The translations under genes and the position numbers were made by a program. The notes beneath the pieces were generated by a model that made no database searches, was not told the DNA's origin, and was given only the letters and a program-made list of their open reading frames with translations. Below, in pieces: positions 1 to 8,728 of a stretch of DNA of 64,000 nucleotides (its first letter is position 1; every line of letters begins with the position of its first letter). Source of the stretch: an uncultured Faecalicatena sp. (GTDB taxonomy: Bacteria > Bacillota > Clostridia > Lachnospirales > Lachnospiraceae); assembly GCA_902489075.1 (NCBI GenBank), contig CABTYO010000005.1, positions 62,001 to 126,000 of the forward strand. Reading direction: 5' to 3'.

Positions 1-1
1 T

Positions 2-277
2 CCCAAACATTTGCAGAATGTGGCGAAAGAGCTTGGAACACTTTGTGCGGTGGACGATAAAAATATAGATTACAGTTATATAGGGGAAGAGAAGCAGGAG
101 TTCATCAGACTGGTCTCCTCCGGCAACCAGATTCCGGTGCAGGATTTTTCCATGGGATTTAATACCTGGATTGATATCAGAGATCTGTGCAGGGAGATTG
201 TAAATGGAAAGAGCGCAGAGTGGGCTGCACAGGAATATGACCGTATGCAGAAGGAAGAAATCTTACAATGGAAGTAA
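2..277 (+). CDS. C-terminal end of a solute-binding-like protein (5' partial)
   Basis: The reading frame is open to the left edge of the window and ends at 277, so only about 91 C-terminal residues are visible. The ending (FNTWIDIRDLCREIVNGKS, then WAAQEYDRMQKEEI) resembles the last helices of extracellular solute-binding proteins of sugar ABC transporters. No catalytic motif or signal peptide can be seen here. The gene stops 15 bp before the hybrid histidine kinase, so the two are probably co-transcribed; in Clostridia binding-protein genes often sit beside sensor kinases. The family call is tentative. Confidence 0.45.
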   Translation, partial: PKHLQNVAKELGTLCAVDDKNIDYSYIGEEKQEFIRLVSSGNQIPVQDFSMGFNTWIDIRDLCREIVNGKSAEWAAQEYDRMQKEEILQWK

Positions 278-292
278 GAGAAGGAGAAAACA

Positions 293-2851
293 ATGAAAAA
301 GAGGAGACGGGCACTGTTGTTTGCTGTGGCGATCGCAGTCCTTGCAGCCGTATTTATTCTGTTTTTCGTGCTTTCCGGACAGATCAGCAGGAACCTGGAA
401 GAAAGTTCTTTTGATTATCTGTACGGATCTACAGAAATCATACGGCGCCAGATCGATACCAGTGTCCGTGAGGATGAACAGAGAATCGTACGTTTTGCAG
501 ATAAGCTTGTCAGTGCAGACAAGGAAAGTATGGCAGATGAGATGTCCTCTTTTTGCGATTATAATGATTTTACCCATATGTATATTGTGGATAAAGAAGG
601 AATCGGAATTGATGAAAGAGGAGAACCTTTTGGAATCTCCATGCTGCCGGTCGAGGAACATGCATTAACTGACGGGAAAAAATGGGTGTCAGAAGGATAT
701 AACAATGAGAATGGATATGAAACGGCTATGTTCGAAGTGCCGATACTGCACGAACACAGGGTGGCAGGAGCCGTTTATGCAGAAGTGGAGATGCAGAAGT
801 ATTATATGGATGAATTGTTTGCATTTCAGGCAGGGAATGGAAGGGCCTATCTGTTTAACAGAAGCGATGGAAGCTGGGTAATAAAAGGGCCGGTCTCTCA
901 TCTGATTTCGCTGCAGGACGATTCTGTCTATCATTCGCTGCTGGAGGGAGGGAATTCCGAACAGGTCACAGAAAGCTTCAGACAGACAGTGGAGGAGGGG
1001 AAAACCAGAATTTTTCTTGCAGAGGGAGAAAACGGACCGGTCTATGCCTGTATCATGCCCTGCAAGTATAATGATTTCTGGGAAATGATGACAGTCATCT
1101 CCTCTGAAAAACTTGCCGAACAGAATCAGGTAGCCAATACGCTTTTGTGGATGCTCCGCATGATTTATCTGGTGGGAAGTGTACTGATTCTTTCTGCTTT
1201 ATTTTTCTATATCAAAGAAAAAGAAAAGAAACATATAACAGAGATGAAAGAGCGGATGGAAAGACGGGTACGCACAAAGGAAAGGCGGCTGTCTGAAATT
1301 ACAGTGAGGGAATACAGTTTCCAGATCATTGTGAATCTCGATACGATGGAATGCCGCCAGGAAATCTACCGGGAAGAGGCAGGAAATATCCATGAATTTG
1401 AATGTGGCAGCTATCAGGAAGGTTTTCGTGAATTCTGCCGTAAGGTGGATGGCTGTGACCGGGAACGTGTAGAATCATATCTGGCGCCGGAAAATCTGAC
1501 AGAGGTGTCAGACGCAGAGGTGCTGCCGTCTTTTGATTACCGTCTGACAGAGAATGGCCATACGAGCTGGTATGAATGTATTACTTTTTTCAGTGTAATA
1601 GGAGAAAAAAGGTATGCATATATCATGAACAAAGACGTCACACAGAAGGTGAGGACGCAAAGAAAGCTTGAGGAAGCGAATCAGGCAAAAGGAAGATTTC
1701 TTGCCAATATGTCCCACGATATGCGCACACCGATGAATGCAATCATCGGGACGGCACAGCTCGCCGAGAGAAATCTGGACCAGCCCGAAAGGCTAAGGCA
1801 ATATATGGCTAACATCACCGGGGCGGCAAAGCACCTGCTGAGCCTGATCAACGATGTGCTTGATATGTCTAAGATCGAGAGCGGGAAAATGGTACTGGTG
1901 GAAGATGATTTTTCACTCACAGAAGCAATCGAGCGGATCGATGAAATCATCCGTCCTTTATGTAATACGAAGAAACAGAGATTTGAAGTGGAGAATAAGG
2001 GGATTGTTCATCCACTGGTGCGGGGAGATATGCTGCGGTTCAATCAGGTTCTCATCAATCTGTTGAATAATGCCAACAAATTTACGCCTGAAGGCGGAAT
2101 GATTTACTTCCTGGTAGAAGAAGTACCAATGACAGAAGCATTACCGTTTAAGGAGAACGATACAACGCTTTTCCACCTGGAGGTCAGAGATACAGGAATC
2201 GGGATTGAGAAAGAAAATCTGGAGAAAGTGTTTGGTGAGTTTGAGCGGGAGATTGATTCCACAGTGAACAGAATCGAAGGAAGCGGACTGGGACTTGCTA
2301 TCGCAAAAAGCATCGTTGATGCCATGGGTGGGGAGATCCGTGTGGAAAGTACCCCTGGAAAAGGAACCATTTTCTTCCTGGATCTTCCATTTAAGATAGT
2401 ACAGGAAGTTAAGGGGGGAATTCAAAGCGGGGCAGGAGCAGATGCCGCCGGATCTGTGAATATGGAAAATGCACTTGCCGGAAAGCGTTTCCTGCTTGTG
2501 GAGGATAATCTGATCAACATTGAAATCGGAAAGGAAATGCTGTTTGCCCTGGGCGCGGATGTCGAGACTGCCAGAGATGGACAGGAGGCGTGCCGGATAT
2601 TCGAAGAAGCAGGAAGAGGGCATTATAATGCCATACTGATGGATATTCAGATGCCTGTCATGAATGGATATGAAGCGGCCAGAAAGATCCGGTGTATGGA
2701 GCAGTGTGGAGGCGATGAGATTCCGATCGTTGCAATGACTGCCAATGTATTTGCAGAGGATGTGGAAGCCGCAAAAGAGGCGGGAATGAACGGATATATC
2801 GGAAAGCCGGTGCTGATAGAAAAGCTTTATGAGACGCTGAAAGAGATGTAG
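293..2851 (+). CDS. Hybrid sensor histidine kinase with C-terminal receiver domain
   Basis: Membrane sensor kinase of 852 residues. A signal-anchor helix lies at about residues 8-28, followed by an extracytoplasmic domain of about 260 residues that is probably Cache-like, a second membrane helix near 290-310, and a linker/PAS-like region. The HisKA H-box (FLANMSHDMRTP) has its phospho-acceptor at His475. The N box (INLLNNANKF), G1 (DTGIGI) and G2 (GSGLGLAI) of the ATPase follow. The C-terminal receiver begins at LLVEDN with phospho-acceptor Asp784 (MDIQMPVMNG) and a conserved Lys (GKPV). No separate output domain is present, so signal must pass to another protein. The ribosome site is AGAAGGAG upstream of ATG 293. 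The sensed ligand is unknown; the preceding binding-protein end suggests a sugar or other solute. Confidence 0.9.
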   Translation: MKKRRRALLFAVAIAVLAAVFILFFVLSGQISRNLEESSFDYLYGSTEIIRRQIDTSVREDEQRIVRFADKLVSADKESMADEMSSFCDYNDFTHMYIVDKEGIGIDERGEPFGISMLPVEEHALTDGKKWVSEGYNNENGYETAMFEVPILHEHRVAGAVYAEVEMQKYYMDELFAFQAGNGRAYLFNRSDGSWVIKGPVSHLISLQDDSVYHSLLEGGNSEQVTESFRQTVEEGKTRIFLAEGENGPVYACIMPCKYNDFWEMMTVISSEKLAEQNQVANTLLWMLRMIYLVGSVLILSALFFYIKEKEKKHITEMKERMERRVRTKERRLSEITVREYSFQIIVNLDTMECRQEIYREEAGNIHEFECGSYQEGFREFCRKVDGCDRERVESYLAPENLTEVSDAEVLPSFDYRLTENGHTSWYECITFFSVIGEKRYAYIMNKDVTQKVRTQRKLEEANQAKGRFLANMSHDMRTPMNAIIGTAQLAERNLDQPERLRQYMANITGAAKHLLSLINDVLDMSKIESGKMVLVEDDFSLTEAIERIDEIIRPLCNTKKQRFEVENKGIVHPLVRGDMLRFNQVLINLLNNANKFTPEGGMIYFLVEEVPMTEALPFKENDTTLFHLEVRDTGIGIEKENLEKVFGEFEREIDSTVNRIEGSGLGLAIAKSIVDAMGGEIRVESTPGKGTIFFLDLPFKIVQEVKGGIQSGAGADAAGSVNMENALAGKRFLLVEDNLINIEIGKEMLFALGADVETARDGQEACRIFEEAGRGHYNAILMDIQMPVMNGYEAARKIRCMEQCGGDEIPIVAMTANVFAEDVEAAKEAGMNGYIGKPVLIEKLYETLKEM

Positions 2852-2874
2852 TGCAGGAAAAAGGAAGAGAATGG

Positions 2875-2924
2875 ATAATAGTCAGGCAGTAGGGGAGTGG
2901 CTCTTTGTCTGGCTATTATTTTAT
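2875..2924 (+). terminator. Rho-independent terminator after the hybrid kinase
   Basis: A 14-bp stem (2875-2888 with 2906-2919, including two G-U pairs) is followed by TTTTAT. It lies 24 bases after the kinase stop. Confidence 0.8.
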
Positions 2925-3064
2925 CCTTGTTAAGGAAGTAGTGAAAGTAATATCGAATATCCATACGGCGTTTAGACGAAGCAAGATGAAGTGGCTTTGC
3001 TGTGGAATCGAGCGTGCATGGCTGGAATTGCAACTAATTTTTATAGGATTTTTTGGGAAATCTA

Positions 3065-3093
3065 TTGACAAAAAAACAACTTTGTGATTATAT
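3065..3093 (+). promoter_or_regulatory. Promoter of the metal-efflux locus
   Basis: Consensus -35 TTGACA at 3065-3070, a 17-bp spacer, and -10 TTATAT at 3088-3093. It lies 47 bp before the P-type ATPase start and abuts the ArsR-type operator, so repressor binding would cover the start site. Confidence 0.75.
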
Positions 3094-3095
3094 GA

Positions 3096-3119
3096 ACATA
3101 TGAACAGTTATTCATATGT
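3096..3119. promoter_or_regulatory. ArsR/SmtB-family 12-2-12 operator
   Basis: A 24-bp imperfect palindrome with core TGAACAGTTATTCA at 3101-3114. Outer arms ACATA (3096-3100) and TATGT (3115-3119) are perfectly complementary. This is the classic 12-2-12 site of zinc/cadmium sensors such as SmtB, ZiaR and CzrA. It overlaps the expected transcription start of the first ATPase. The likely ligand is the ArsR protein encoded at 5887. Confidence 0.85.
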
Positions 3120-3139
3120 ATAAACACGGAGGGTGAATT

Positions 3140-5728
3140 ATGGCACAGCAGGCAGTAAACAAAAAAGTATATCAGGAGCAGAGTAAATGTGGCTGTGGAC
3201 ACAGCCATGATAATGAGGCACATGGACAGACTCATGTACATACCCATGGACATGGGGAGGTCTGCAGCTGCGGACATGTCCACGATGCCAGTGAACATGA
3301 AGAGACATGCGGAGGCAGCCATCACCATGAACAGGAGGGGCATGGGGAAGGTGGCCATCATCATGAACATGAGGAGGATGACTCAGGGGAACACCATCAT
3401 AGGCATGATGAGCATGGGCATACGCATGAAGATGGAGAAGAGTGCGGGTGCGGGCATGATCGCGAGCACGGGCATATGCATGAAGACGGAGAAGAGTGCA
3501 GTTGCGGGCATGATCACGGGCATACGCATGAAGACGGAGAAGAGTGCAGTTGCGGGTATGATCATGAGGACCATACTAATGAACACGCAGAGCGTAAGAT
3601 GGAAAATCACGCGTTCGATCATGTAAAGAAGCAGGTATATATTCTGGAAAATCTTGGCTGTGCAAACTGTGCAGCAAAGATGGAGAGGAAGATTCAGGAA
3701 CTTCCCCAGGTAGATTACGCGAATATTATTTTTGCGACAAAGCAGCTTCAGGTTGTGACGAATACGGATGAGGAACTTCTGCCTGTATTTCAGGAGATCT
3801 GCTCTTCTATTGAAGATGAGGTTACAGTTACCAGGCGGGAACGAAAGCCTGTTGCAAAACCGGAAAAGGAAGAGGAAAGAAAAGGCAGGTTCTACGAGAA
3901 CCGGAAGGACTTTATTGAAATCGGTGCAGGTGCCGTCTTTTTCATTGCCGGAAAGCTGACAGAGCAGACGAATGGTTTTCTTTCCTTTGCCCTGTTCCTG
4001 ATTGGCTATCTGATCCTGGGAAGGCATGTCCTTTACACGGCAGGGAAAAATCTTTTTAAAGGCCATGTATTTGATGAAAATTTCCTGATGAGTATCGCAA
4101 CATTAGGTGCCTTTGCAATCGGGGATTATCCGGAAGCCCTTGGAGTTATGGTTTTCTACCGTGTCGGGGAATTATTTGAGGAGATTGCAGTTGCGAGAAG
4201 CCGCAGCCAGATCATGGAGGCTGTTGATATGCGTCCCGAAGTTGTGAACCGGGTAAATGGTGATGAGGTGGACGTGATCCCGGCGGAAGATGCAGTCGTC
4301 GGAGATCTGCTTTATGTACGGCCGGGAGATAGAATCCCTCTGGATGGAACGATCATTGAAGGGGAAAGCAGGATCGATACATCCCCGGTAACGGGAGAGC
4401 CTGTTCCGGTGGCTGCCACGGCAGGGGATGCGGTGATATCAGGATGTGTGAATACCTCCGGGCTGTTAAAGATCCGTGTGGATAAGGTGCTGGAAGATTC
4501 CATGGTTACGAGAATCCTGGATTCTGTGGAGAACGCGGCGGCAAGCAAGCCGAAGATCGATCGGTTTATTACCAGGTTTTCCAGAATCTATACTCCATTT
4601 GTTGTTATACTTGCAGCAGCGACAGCCATTCTGCCGTCACTGGTGACAGGTGACTGGAATTACTGGGTCTACACAGCGCTTACCTTCCTGGTAATCAGCT
4701 GCCCGTGCGCACTGGTTCTGAGCGTGCCGCTGGCATTTTTCTCAGGAATCGGTGCCGGGTCCAAGAAGGGAATTCTGTTTAAAGGCGGCGTTGCAATCGA
4801 GGCACTGCAGGGTGTGAAGGCAATCGTCATGGATAAGACCGGAACGATCACACAGGGGAACTTTGTGGTACAGGATGTTGTCCCGGCCGAAGGTGTGGCA
4901 AAAGACGAACTTCTTACCTGGGCGGCGGACTGCGAGATGACTTCGACTCATCCGATTGGAAACAGTATTGTGTCAGCCGCGAAAGAAAAGGGAATTAAGC
5001 TTACCAGGCCGGAGACTGTGGAAGAGGTATCGGGAAGAGGAATCCGTGCCAGGGTCGAAGCGGGAACAGTCTTATGTGGAAACAGGAAGTTCCTTGAAGA
5101 AGAGAACGTGGATTTATCAGAGTATCAAGATGCGGCATATGGGACAGAAGTCCTGCTGGCTTTAAATGGCAGATATGCGGGGCACATCGTGATTGCAGAC
5201 ACCATCAAAGCGGATGCCGCACCAGCGGTTGCGGCCCTGAAAAAGCTTGGCATCCTGACGGCAATGCTGACCGGGGATGCAAAGAAGAGTGCGGAGAGTG
5301 TCGGAAAAGAGATTGGAATCGATGAAGTGCACGCAAGGCTTCTGCCACAGAATAAGGTGGAAGAACTACAGAAAATCCGCGCTGAACATGGAAGTGTCAT
5401 GTTCGTGGGGGACGGGATCAACGATGCACCAGTCCTGGCTGGAGCGGATGTCGGCGCTGCAATGGGAAGCGGTGCGGATGCAGCCATCGAGGCGGCGGAT
5501 GTGGTATTTATGACTTCCTCTATGGCAGCGGTTCCCCAGTCACTTCGGATCGCAAGGATGACCGGGACTATTGCAAAACAGAACGTGGTATTTGCACTTG
5601 TGATCAAGGCACTTGTGATGCTGCTGGGACTTGCAGGCATGGCGAATATGTGGATGGCCGTGTTTGCGGACACAGGTGTTGCCATGATCTGTATTCTGAA
5701 TTCGATCCGTATTTTGTACAAAAAGTAG
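3140..5728 (+). CDS. Zn/Cd-exporting P1B-2 ATPase with long His/Cys-rich N-terminus
   Basis: Heavy-metal efflux ATPase of 862 residues. The first ~160 residues hold about 38 His and several CxCGH clusters, including three copies of a GHxHEDGEECxCG unit encoded by near-identical DNA (about 3418-3565). An HMA domain follows with its metal pair at Cys174 and Cys177 (GCANC). Membrane helices flank the actuator motif (SPVTGEPVP), the TM6 metal site Cys521-Pro-Cys523, the phosphorylation site Asp565 (DKTGT) and the hinge GDGINDAP. The Asp in the last helix (FADTG) and the CPC motif fit the Zn2+/Cd2+/Pb2+ class (CadA/ZntA). The His-rich tail probably buffers or senses zinc. Transcription starts at the operator-linked promoter just upstream. 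Confidence 0.92.
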   Translation: MAQQAVNKKVYQEQSKCGCGHSHDNEAHGQTHVHTHGHGEVCSCGHVHDASEHEETCGGSHHHEQEGHGEGGHHHEHEEDDSGEHHHRHDEHGHTHEDGEECGCGHDREHGHMHEDGEECSCGHDHGHTHEDGEECSCGYDHEDHTNEHAERKMENHAFDHVKKQVYILENLGCANCAAKMERKIQELPQVDYANIIFATKQLQVVTNTDEELLPVFQEICSSIEDEVTVTRRERKPVAKPEKEEERKGRFYENRKDFIEIGAGAVFFIAGKLTEQTNGFLSFALFLIGYLILGRHVLYTAGKNLFKGHVFDENFLMSIATLGAFAIGDYPEALGVMVFYRVGELFEEIAVARSRSQIMEAVDMRPEVVNRVNGDEVDVIPAEDAVVGDLLYVRPGDRIPLDGTIIEGESRIDTSPVTGEPVPVAATAGDAVISGCVNTSGLLKIRVDKVLEDSMVTRILDSVENAAASKPKIDRFITRFSRIYTPFVVILAAATAILPSLVTGDWNYWVYTALTFLVISCPCALVLSVPLAFFSGIGAGSKKGILFKGGVAIEALQGVKAIVMDKTGTITQGNFVVQDVVPAEGVAKDELLTWAADCEMTSTHPIGNSIVSAAKEKGIKLTRPETVEEVSGRGIRARVEAGTVLCGNRKFLEEENVDLSEYQDAAYGTEVLLALNGRYAGHIVIADTIKADAAPAVAALKKLGILTAMLTGDAKKSAESVGKEIGIDEVHARLLPQNKVEELQKIRAEHGSVMFVGDGINDAPVLAGADVGAAMGSGADAAIEAADVVFMTSSMAAVPQSLRIARMTGTIAKQNVVFALVIKALVMLLGLAGMANMWMAVFADTGVAMICILNSIRILYKK

Positions 5729-5742
5729 GGAAAATAGAAAAA

Positions 5743-5780
5743 AACCTGCCGGTGGCATTGCTTGACCCGGCAGGTTATTT
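5743..5780 (+). terminator. Terminator after the first metal ATPase
   Basis: A perfect 10-bp stem (AACCTGCCGG 5743-5752 with CCGGCAGGTT 5767-5776) with a 14-base loop and a short ATTT tail. Its right arm begins at the last base of the -35 element of the next promoter. Confidence 0.75.
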
Positions 5781-5790
5781 CACGTATAAT
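5762..5790 (+). promoter_or_regulatory. Promoter of the arsR-type regulator, nested in the terminator
   Basis: TTGACC at 5762-5767, a 17-bp spacer, and a perfect TATAAT at 5785-5790. The -35 lies in the loop and edge of the preceding terminator hairpin, so readthrough folding and initiation use the same DNA. Confidence 0.75.
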
Positions 5791-5886
5791 AAAATTTAAG
5801 TTGTTGTTCAAGCCCTTGTGCCAGAAGGCAGTCCGTAACAGGAAAGCCTAAGCAGGCAGGAGGGAACAGGAAGGGAGATTCGCTGT

Positions 5887-6246
5887 ATGGATAAGATAGA
5901 AGTAGAACATTGTGATTTCGTGCATGTGCATGAGGAGGCTGTCAAGAAGGTACAGTCCCATATGCCGGCGTCGGAAGAGCTTCAGGATCTGGCGGATTTT
6001 TTTAAGGTGTTCGGGGATCGCACCAGAATCCGGATTTTATATGTTTTGTTCCAGTCGGAGATGTGCGTATGTGACCTTGCACAGGCACTGGATATGACGC
6101 AGTCGGCGATCTCACATCAGCTTCGGGTGTTAAAGCAGATGAAGCTGGTTTCCAACCGGCGGGAGGGTAAGACGGTGTTCTATTCACTGGCGGATGGGCA
6201 TATAAAGACCATTATGAATCAGGGAATGGAGCATATCAGAGAATAG
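5887..6246 (+). CDS. ArsR/SmtB-family metal-sensing repressor
   Basis: A winged-helix repressor of 119 residues. The HTH core runs from LADFFKVFGDRTRIRIL to the recognition helix TQSAISHQLRVLK, with the wing RREGKTVFYSL. The last helix reads DGHIKTIMNQGMEHIRE, which fits the alpha-5 zinc site DxHx10Hx2E of SmtB/CzrA-type sensors. The Cys pair MCVCDL also matches the alpha-3 metal-site position of CadC/ArsR-like proteins. It should bind the 12-2-12 operator at 3096 and release it on Zn or Cd binding. It sits between the two efflux ATPases and 38 bp before the second. ATG 5887 follows a purine-rich AAGGGAGA site. Confidence 0.93.
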   Translation: MDKIEVEHCDFVHVHEEAVKKVQSHMPASEELQDLADFFKVFGDRTRIRILYVLFQSEMCVCDLAQALDMTQSAISHQLRVLKQMKLVSNRREGKTVFYSLADGHIKTIMNQGMEHIRE

Positions 6247-6284
6247 AGTAAGAGACAGGATATTACGGAATCAAGGGGGCACAC

Positions 6285-8141
6285 ATGGCAAAAGAAGTGA
6301 AAATGAAATGTATTGAGATCGGACTTGGATTGTTTTTATATCTCAATGCACTTTTTTCAGTCAGACACTGGGATGTTTACGGGAAGACACAGTTGATTAT
6401 ATTTTTGATACCGTATGCGGCGTTGTCCGTCGGCATCTTCTGGGATATGGCGAAACACTTTAGAAAACTGTATATTTTTGATGAGAACCTGCTGATTCTG
6501 CTGGCGACAGTTGGTGCGCTGATGATTGGTAAGTATACGGAGGCTGTGGGTGCGATTTTATTTTTCCAGTTTGGAAAGATGGTGGAACTGATTTCCCTCA
6601 CCAGAACGAAGAGGTCGATTGCCAGATTCATGGATATCCGGCCGGAATATGCCAACCGGAAGATGCATGGCAGAGAAGAAAAGGTGCATCCGGGAGAATT
6701 GAGCCCGAGGCAGATCATCGTGATCAAGCCGGGGGAGAGGATTCCGGTGGATGCGGTCGTGACTCTGGGTACCAGTATGGTGGATACGAAGGCGCTGACA
6801 GGAGAATCGGAGCCAAGAGAGGTGAAGCTCGGAGATAAGCTCTACAGCGGCAGCATTAATATCAGTGGCGTGCTGGAGGCAAGAGTTTCCAAGGTCTATG
6901 CCGATTCTACGGCATCCAAGATTATGGAACTGGTGGAGAATGCGAATAATAATAAAGCGAAAAGCGAGAATTTTGCGGATAAGTTCACACGTTTCTATAC
7001 GCCGGCTGTGACGCTTCTCGGAGTATTGGTGATGATTCTGCCGCCGATGATGACCTCTGTGGATGCACAGACCTGGCTGTACCGGGGACTTATTTTCCTT
7101 GTTGCGGCATGTCCGTGCGGGCTTCTTGTTTCTGTGCCGCTTGCATTTCTCGGAGGGATCGGCGCGGCATCCAGGCAGGGCGTGCTGATTAAGGGAAGTA
7201 ATTTTCTGGAAGCACTCTCTAAGACCGAGACGTTTGTATTTGATAAGACAGGGACACTGACGGAAGGAATCTTCCAGGTGAAGGAGATCTGCCCGAAACG
7301 GATGGAGCCGGATGAACTGCTTGAGATAACTGCTTACGGGGAGGCATATTCGAATCACCCGATTGCGGTTTCACTCAGGGAAGCATACGGCAGGGAGATG
7401 GATATCAGCAGGGTAGAGGCAGTTAAGGAGTATTCCGGGTTTGGCGTCCGGGTTTATCTGGATGGACGTCAGGTGCTGATTGGAAATTCCAAGTTCATGA
7501 ATCAGCAGGGGCTGTTTTATCAGCCTGTATATGAGATTGGTACGGCTGTGCATGTGGCTGTGGACGGAGAGTATGAAGGGTACATACTGATTTCAGATAT
7601 CTTAAGAGAGGATGCAAAGTGGACCATCCGCTGGCTTAAGAAGCATCAGCTGGAAGCGGTGATGCTGACCGGGGACAATGAACGGGTTGCGGATGATGTG
7701 GCAAAGCAGCTGGAGATCGGTTATGTGTATGCGAATCTGATGCCTGAGGATAAGGTGGAGCAGGTCAAGGAGTTCATGGAGAGCCAGATGGAGGAAGAGA
7801 AGCTGGCCTTTGTCGGTGACGGGATCAACGATGCCCCGGTGCTGGCGCTTGCAGATATCGGTATTGCGATGGGCGGTCTGGGAGCGGATGCGGCCCTGGA
7901 GGCGGCAGATGTGATTCTGATGGAAGATGAGCCGTCCAAGATCGTGAATGCGATTAAGATTTCCAGAGGGACAATCCGTGCGGTGAAGCAGAATCTTGTA
8001 TTTGCCATCGGTATGAAGGTGATTCTTCTGTTCCTGGCGGTCTTTGGATATGTAACAATGCAGAATGCGATCATTGCAGATATGGCGGTGATGCTGATTA
8101 ATATTTTGAATTCTTTCTGGGTACTCAAGTATCCGGAATAA
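6285..8141 (+). CDS. Second P1B-type heavy-metal ATPase, no N-terminal metal domain
   Basis: Metal efflux ATPase of 618 residues lacking an HMA domain or His-rich tail. It starts almost directly with the membrane segments. Key motifs are TGESEP (actuator), TM6 site Cys276-Pro-Cys278 followed by Gly (CPCGLL), phosphorylation Asp320 (DKTGTLT), and GDGINDAPVLALADIGIAMG. The terminal helix IIADMAVMLINIL keeps the Asp typical of P1B-2 Zn/Cd pumps. It is clearly diverged from the upstream 862-residue paralogue, so the two may differ in metal preference or affinity. It follows the ArsR gene by 38 bp and is probably co-transcribed with it. Confidence 0.9.
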   Translation: MAKEVKMKCIEIGLGLFLYLNALFSVRHWDVYGKTQLIIFLIPYAALSVGIFWDMAKHFRKLYIFDENLLILLATVGALMIGKYTEAVGAILFFQFGKMVELISLTRTKRSIARFMDIRPEYANRKMHGREEKVHPGELSPRQIIVIKPGERIPVDAVVTLGTSMVDTKALTGESEPREVKLGDKLYSGSINISGVLEARVSKVYADSTASKIMELVENANNNKAKSENFADKFTRFYTPAVTLLGVLVMILPPMMTSVDAQTWLYRGLIFLVAACPCGLLVSVPLAFLGGIGAASRQGVLIKGSNFLEALSKTETFVFDKTGTLTEGIFQVKEICPKRMEPDELLEITAYGEAYSNHPIAVSLREAYGREMDISRVEAVKEYSGFGVRVYLDGRQVLIGNSKFMNQQGLFYQPVYEIGTAVHVAVDGEYEGYILISDILREDAKWTIRWLKKHQLEAVMLTGDNERVADDVAKQLEIGYVYANLMPEDKVEQVKEFMESQMEEEKLAFVGDGINDAPVLALADIGIAMGGLGADAALEAADVILMEDEPSKIVNAIKISRGTIRAVKQNLVFAIGMKVILLFLAVFGYVTMQNAIIADMAVMLINILNSFWVLKYPE

Positions 8142-8156
8142 GAGGTGGAGATTTTG

Positions 8157-8714
8157 ATGAAAAAAGGGATCATATGCGTTTTAATTGCAGTCAGTCTGAT
8201 GACTGGCTGCGGCAGAAGGGTGAATCATATAGAACAGGGGACGCAGCAGCTTGAATCACAACAGTATACAGATGCAGTCGCCTCCTTTTCGCAGTCTCTT
8301 GAGGAAAAAGAGGATGTCCCCGAGGCTTACAGGGGGCTTGGAATGGCCTATTTTGAGCAGCAGGATTATGAGGCTGCCAGGGATGCGTTTCAGAAGGTGA
8401 TTGAGAATGAAGGTGAAGCTGATGCAATACTGTACAGTTTTATCGGGGCATGTTCCATGCAGCTGGATGATATCAAAGGAGCGCTGGATGCGTTTGAGAA
8501 GGGAATTGCACTTGCTGCTGAGGCTGATGGGAAAAAGAAGGAGGATGAACCGGATTATTCCAGAGCTGTGCAGGAGATGAAATTCAACCAGATCGTCTGC
8601 TATGAAAAGGAGCTTGACTGGGAGACTGCCAGGGACAAGGCAGAGGCCTACGTCAAAGAATATCCGGATGACCAGGCGGCACAAAAAGAAGTGGAATTTT
8701 TAAAGACCCGGTAA
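8157..8714 (+). CDS. TPR-repeat lipoprotein
   Basis: Predicted lipoprotein of 185 residues. The start at ATG 8157 (MKKGIICVLIAVSLMTGCG) is preferred over an earlier in-frame GTG because AGAGGTGGAG lies 6 bases upstream. It gives a signal peptide with lipobox LMTGC. Residues of about 30-130 form tetratricopeptide-type helices (AYRGLGMAYFEQQDYEAARDAF pattern and two similar units), so it is probably a surface-tethered scaffold for protein contacts. It begins 15 bp after the metal ATPase stop; a functional link to metals is not evident. Confidence 0.8.
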   Translation: MKKGIICVLIAVSLMTGCGRRVNHIEQGTQQLESQQYTDAVASFSQSLEEKEDVPEAYRGLGMAYFEQQDYEAARDAFQKVIENEGEADAILYSFIGACSMQLDDIKGALDAFEKGIALAAEADGKKKEDEPDYSRAVQEMKFNQIVCYEKELDWETARDKAEAYVKEYPDDQAAQKEVEFLKTR

Positions 8715-8728
8715 GACAGGAGAAAGAG

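Noticed and set aside
3383..4066. A 227-codon open frame on the minus strand opposite the first metal ATPase
   Set aside because: It arises from the His-rich repeats and codon bias of the real gene, has repetitive Met/Pro-rich translation, no ribosome site and no family pattern.
5125..5811. A 228-codon minus-strand frame opposite the same ATPase
   Set aside because: Ser/Ala/Thr-rich shadow of conserved P-type ATPase codons; it also runs through the terminator hairpin.
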